Source: Anthopleura xanthogrammica | Lineage: Eukaryota; Cnidaria; Anthozoa; Actiniaria; Actiniidae | NCBI GenBank assembly: GCA_964019055.1 | Contig: OZ025222.1 | Location: forward strand, 9,568,029 to 9,632,028 | Reading direction: 5' to 3' | Length of the DNA stretch: 64,000 nucleotides | Part shown: positions 48,236 to 64,000 of the stretch, piece by piece | Layout of the letters: every line of letters begins with the position of its first letter | Numbering within the stretch: position 1 is the first letter of the stretch | Notes under the pieces: generated by a model | What the model saw: only the letters and a program-made list of their open reading frames with translations | What the model was told of the DNA's origin: nothing | Databases searched by the model: none | Made by a program: the position numbers and the translations under genes

Positions 48236-50822
48236 CATAACGATATTCGCACGTTTTTCGAAAAGCATGCAATTTGAAATGCCAGCGTGCAGCTAAATAT
48301 GCAAATCTTAAACTGAACCTACTCGATCAAACGTATATCAAAAGAATATTTATGGCCTTGATTAGAGAACGCAGTCAAAACTATCAAAGAATATTAGCAA
48401 AACTATCGTAGTTTAGGTATCGTTGGGTGATCTAGCGATCCGATAATGATACATGAATGAAGAGCTCTCGTTGGTGAACCGTATGCTTGACAAGAAGCCA
48501 ACCCAGTGCAAAGTCTTGCCGTTAAGATTGAATGAGCTGAGAATTATCCAGATTTTACAAGGCGAAGGCTCTCCCAGGTGAAATTATTTTCGTAGTTAGT
48601 TTATCTACTGTTTTAGTCCCTCAAATATGCTAAGGCTGACCTTACAAGGTACCGGACGAGTTTTTAACTATTCAAAAATTTGACCAGTTCATACCATTTA
48701 CACGGAACCTTCTCTTTGATTTGCACGGCTAGGCGTTTGAATTCTTGTCCCGATAGCACAGTTCCATGTGAACGTAAAGTCTAACGTATAATTTAAAGAA
48801 CAGCTAAAAATTCATCCAGTACCGGGTACTTGAGAGTTGGCCATTGAAATTTTGTTTTTTACTGCCGCCAGTCAAAAATATAAAAGGTACCGACTGATTA
48901 GTTTTGATTGACGGCAGCGAAAAACCAATTTCACAACAAGACGTTGAAATGTCTGGGTTCGCAGAATATTGAGAATCGCAGTTTTATTCTGCCTGAAGTG
49001 AATAGATGAATGGTAACATATATATATATATATATATTGATTTATTGGAGGGAGGGAGGGAAGGATGATGCTATCAAACAAGTATGTATTGATTTTCTAT
49101 TATCTCCATAATCATTTCAACCATTCTAAAAATAACGACGTCTTTTACAAAGTTCTAAATATTTATTCCAAGTGAATTTCTAGATAAATAATAATATCAT
49201 TAACGTCTCCCACGTTATAGCTTTTTCAATATTTTCCCCACTTCAGCTAATTCGTCTCATTCTCAATATCCATCATTAGTGTAAATACAAAGGTGATTAT
49301 ACAAAATCGCGCGCTCTGATTGGTTTTCTATCTCGGATTATCAGCCGATAATCACCTTTTCGGACAAAATGGCTGTCGCGCTTTTAAAAAATAAAATATT
49401 TTCACTTTCAATGTTGTTTCCTTCTTTCTTTTTTGAAATAATCACCTTTTTATTTATACTAAGACTCGCGCTCGGTAAATATTCATCGATAATCATTTCG
49501 CCTTCGGCGAATAATTGCTAATTATTGTCTTTGAAATCAAGTACTAAAATATATAATTGAAGTAGTATTTATCTAAAGGCGCGGAAATACGCGTACGAGC
49601 AAAAAAATCGTGCAACTTGTCGCGCAACAAGTTGCAGAGCGAATGTTTCTCGTATTACCACCCTGTATAACCAGAAACGTTTGTTGCGCGACTTTATTTC
49701 ACAAGGAGAAGCTCGTTCTCTGCAACTATGTAAATTTGTTACGCGGGGATGGTAACACGAGCAACATTTACTCTGCAACTTGCAACACAACAATGCTTCA
49801 CCACAAGTTTCACGATTTTGTTGCTCGTGTTACCGCACCTAAAGAGCTTTCGAGATATATATTTCAATCTTTCTCTCCCTCGCTCGTTTAATATCTTTTT
49901 TTAATTCCAAGGTGAACTTTCAAGATACCAGAAGCTTAGCAAAGCAACAAATAGTGATGACGTCATTCAGTGTGACGTATCGTGATCACGTGAGTCATAG
50001 AAATGAACACGTTTTTTAGAAATTTGTTTGTTGAAGTTTAACATTTCGTGATTTCAGCACATAAGCGTATATTCTTTCAAATTAAACAATTAATCTAATT
50101 GGTCCCATTGACGCTCTGTCTGTACGATTAGACAAATTTGAAAGTAATTTCAATGGATTTTTGTTTTTTTAAATAATTCCTAAAAGATATGTTTTCGTTG
50201 GGTGGAAACGTTAATCTTATACAAAAAATATATTCATTGTATCATTCTATATATATTTAAAGATTAAACTACGTCTGAAAATAACAGTTCGGTTTTGCTC
50301 CTGTTGCGAAAGGACTTCAGATAGCATTAATTTCAGGTAAAAAATGGGGGAAACAGCAATATATTTATGATATTATTTCTGGGATATAATTTTTGTTTTA
50401 TCGGGATAAATCTATCCCATCTTATCTGAGCGTACACTAAATATATCTTTTAATCAAATTAGCTATTTAATTAATGTCTCGCCCTTTCGTTCGTTCGTTT
50501 TTTTGTTCGTTCTATTCTTGGGTTTTATTTGCACAATTTTTCAATTCTATCGTACATAATATTTCGCAAATAACTCATTCAAGTATATTTTCGTACTTTC
50601 ATTATAATTGTTTTACAAAAATTTTTTTATCTATTTCCGACTGGAAAATTTGGATTTTTTCCCCAAAAAATCATTACCTTAAATAAACAAAATTTGCATC
50701 ATTAATCTATAATCAATTGTTTGCCTGTAAAACTTGTAGAAAATTTGATAAAGGAATGCTGATATTTTAAGCAGATTCAGAGATTCAAAAATTAATCTTT
50801 TTTTTTTGTGTCTTTTTTTAAG
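48236..50822. other. Intergenic between genes B and C
   Basis: Contains a TATATA run at 49017-49036, a probable decayed MITE at 49270-49510 with TCGCGCGCTCTGATTGG, and AT-rich DNA. The short frames on either strand lack splice or codon support. Confidence 0.45.

Positions 50823-64000
<13,178 letters not shown>

Overview
This window looks like AT-rich nuclear DNA from an animal. It has long introns with consensus GTAAGT/AG splice sites, one 200-base assembly gap, tRNA-derived SINE-like repeats, many short inverted-repeat (MITE-like) elements and an extreme load of micro- and minisatellites. No bacterial operons, rRNA or CRISPR arrays are seen. The repeat style and the EGF/TSP1/mucin-like proteins would fit an early-branching metazoan, most likely a cnidarian such as a coral or sea anemone. 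That assignment is inference, because no taxonomic marker is present.

Most of the window is three plus-strand multi-exon genes in head-to-tail order. Each begins with a signal-peptide exon whose ATG lies a few bases after a splice acceptor and which ends in phase 1. Gene A runs from about 3.4 to 36.0 kb: a signal peptide, Ser/Thr-rich linkers, 2 TSP1 domains, 19 EGF-like domains, one hydrophobic exon and a short basic tail, about 1,498 aa in my model. Gene B runs from 40.0 to 47.4 kb: a signal peptide, 8 EGF-like domains (one cut by the gap), short Thr/Pro linkers and an unrecognised charged C-terminal region. Gene C runs from 50.8 kb past the right edge: a signal peptide, at least 12 EGF-like units including a calcium-binding type and a half-domain, Ser/Thr linkers and two broken EGF exons. 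Almost every internal exon is a symmetric phase 1-1 module, so exons can be duplicated, lost or skipped without a frame change, and several intragenic duplications are visible. The proteins look secreted or extracellular-matrix-like, with beads of EGF domains separated by mucin-like, probably O-glycosylated spacers.

Two other genes are supported. A small two-exon gene (10.2-12.96 kb) has a TATA box, a 68-aa secreted-peptide ORF and a polyadenylation signal, and lies inside the inferred first intron of gene A. A minus-strand ORF (348 down to 1) runs off the left edge.

Region by region: 0-3.4 kb holds the minus-strand ORF, SINE pieces and simple repeats. 3.4-13.9 kb is the long first intron of gene A with SINEs, a 19-bp array, the nested peptide gene with a 57-bp satellite in its intron, and an odd cluster of short palindromes. 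13.9-36 kb is the body of gene A. 36-40 kb holds MITEs, an orphan exon and a 73-bp array. 40-47.4 kb is gene B. 47.4-50.8 kb is intergenic. 50.8-64 kb is gene C. Exon boundaries were read by eye from splice consensus, frame and cysteine pattern; transcript data would be needed to confirm which exons are joined.
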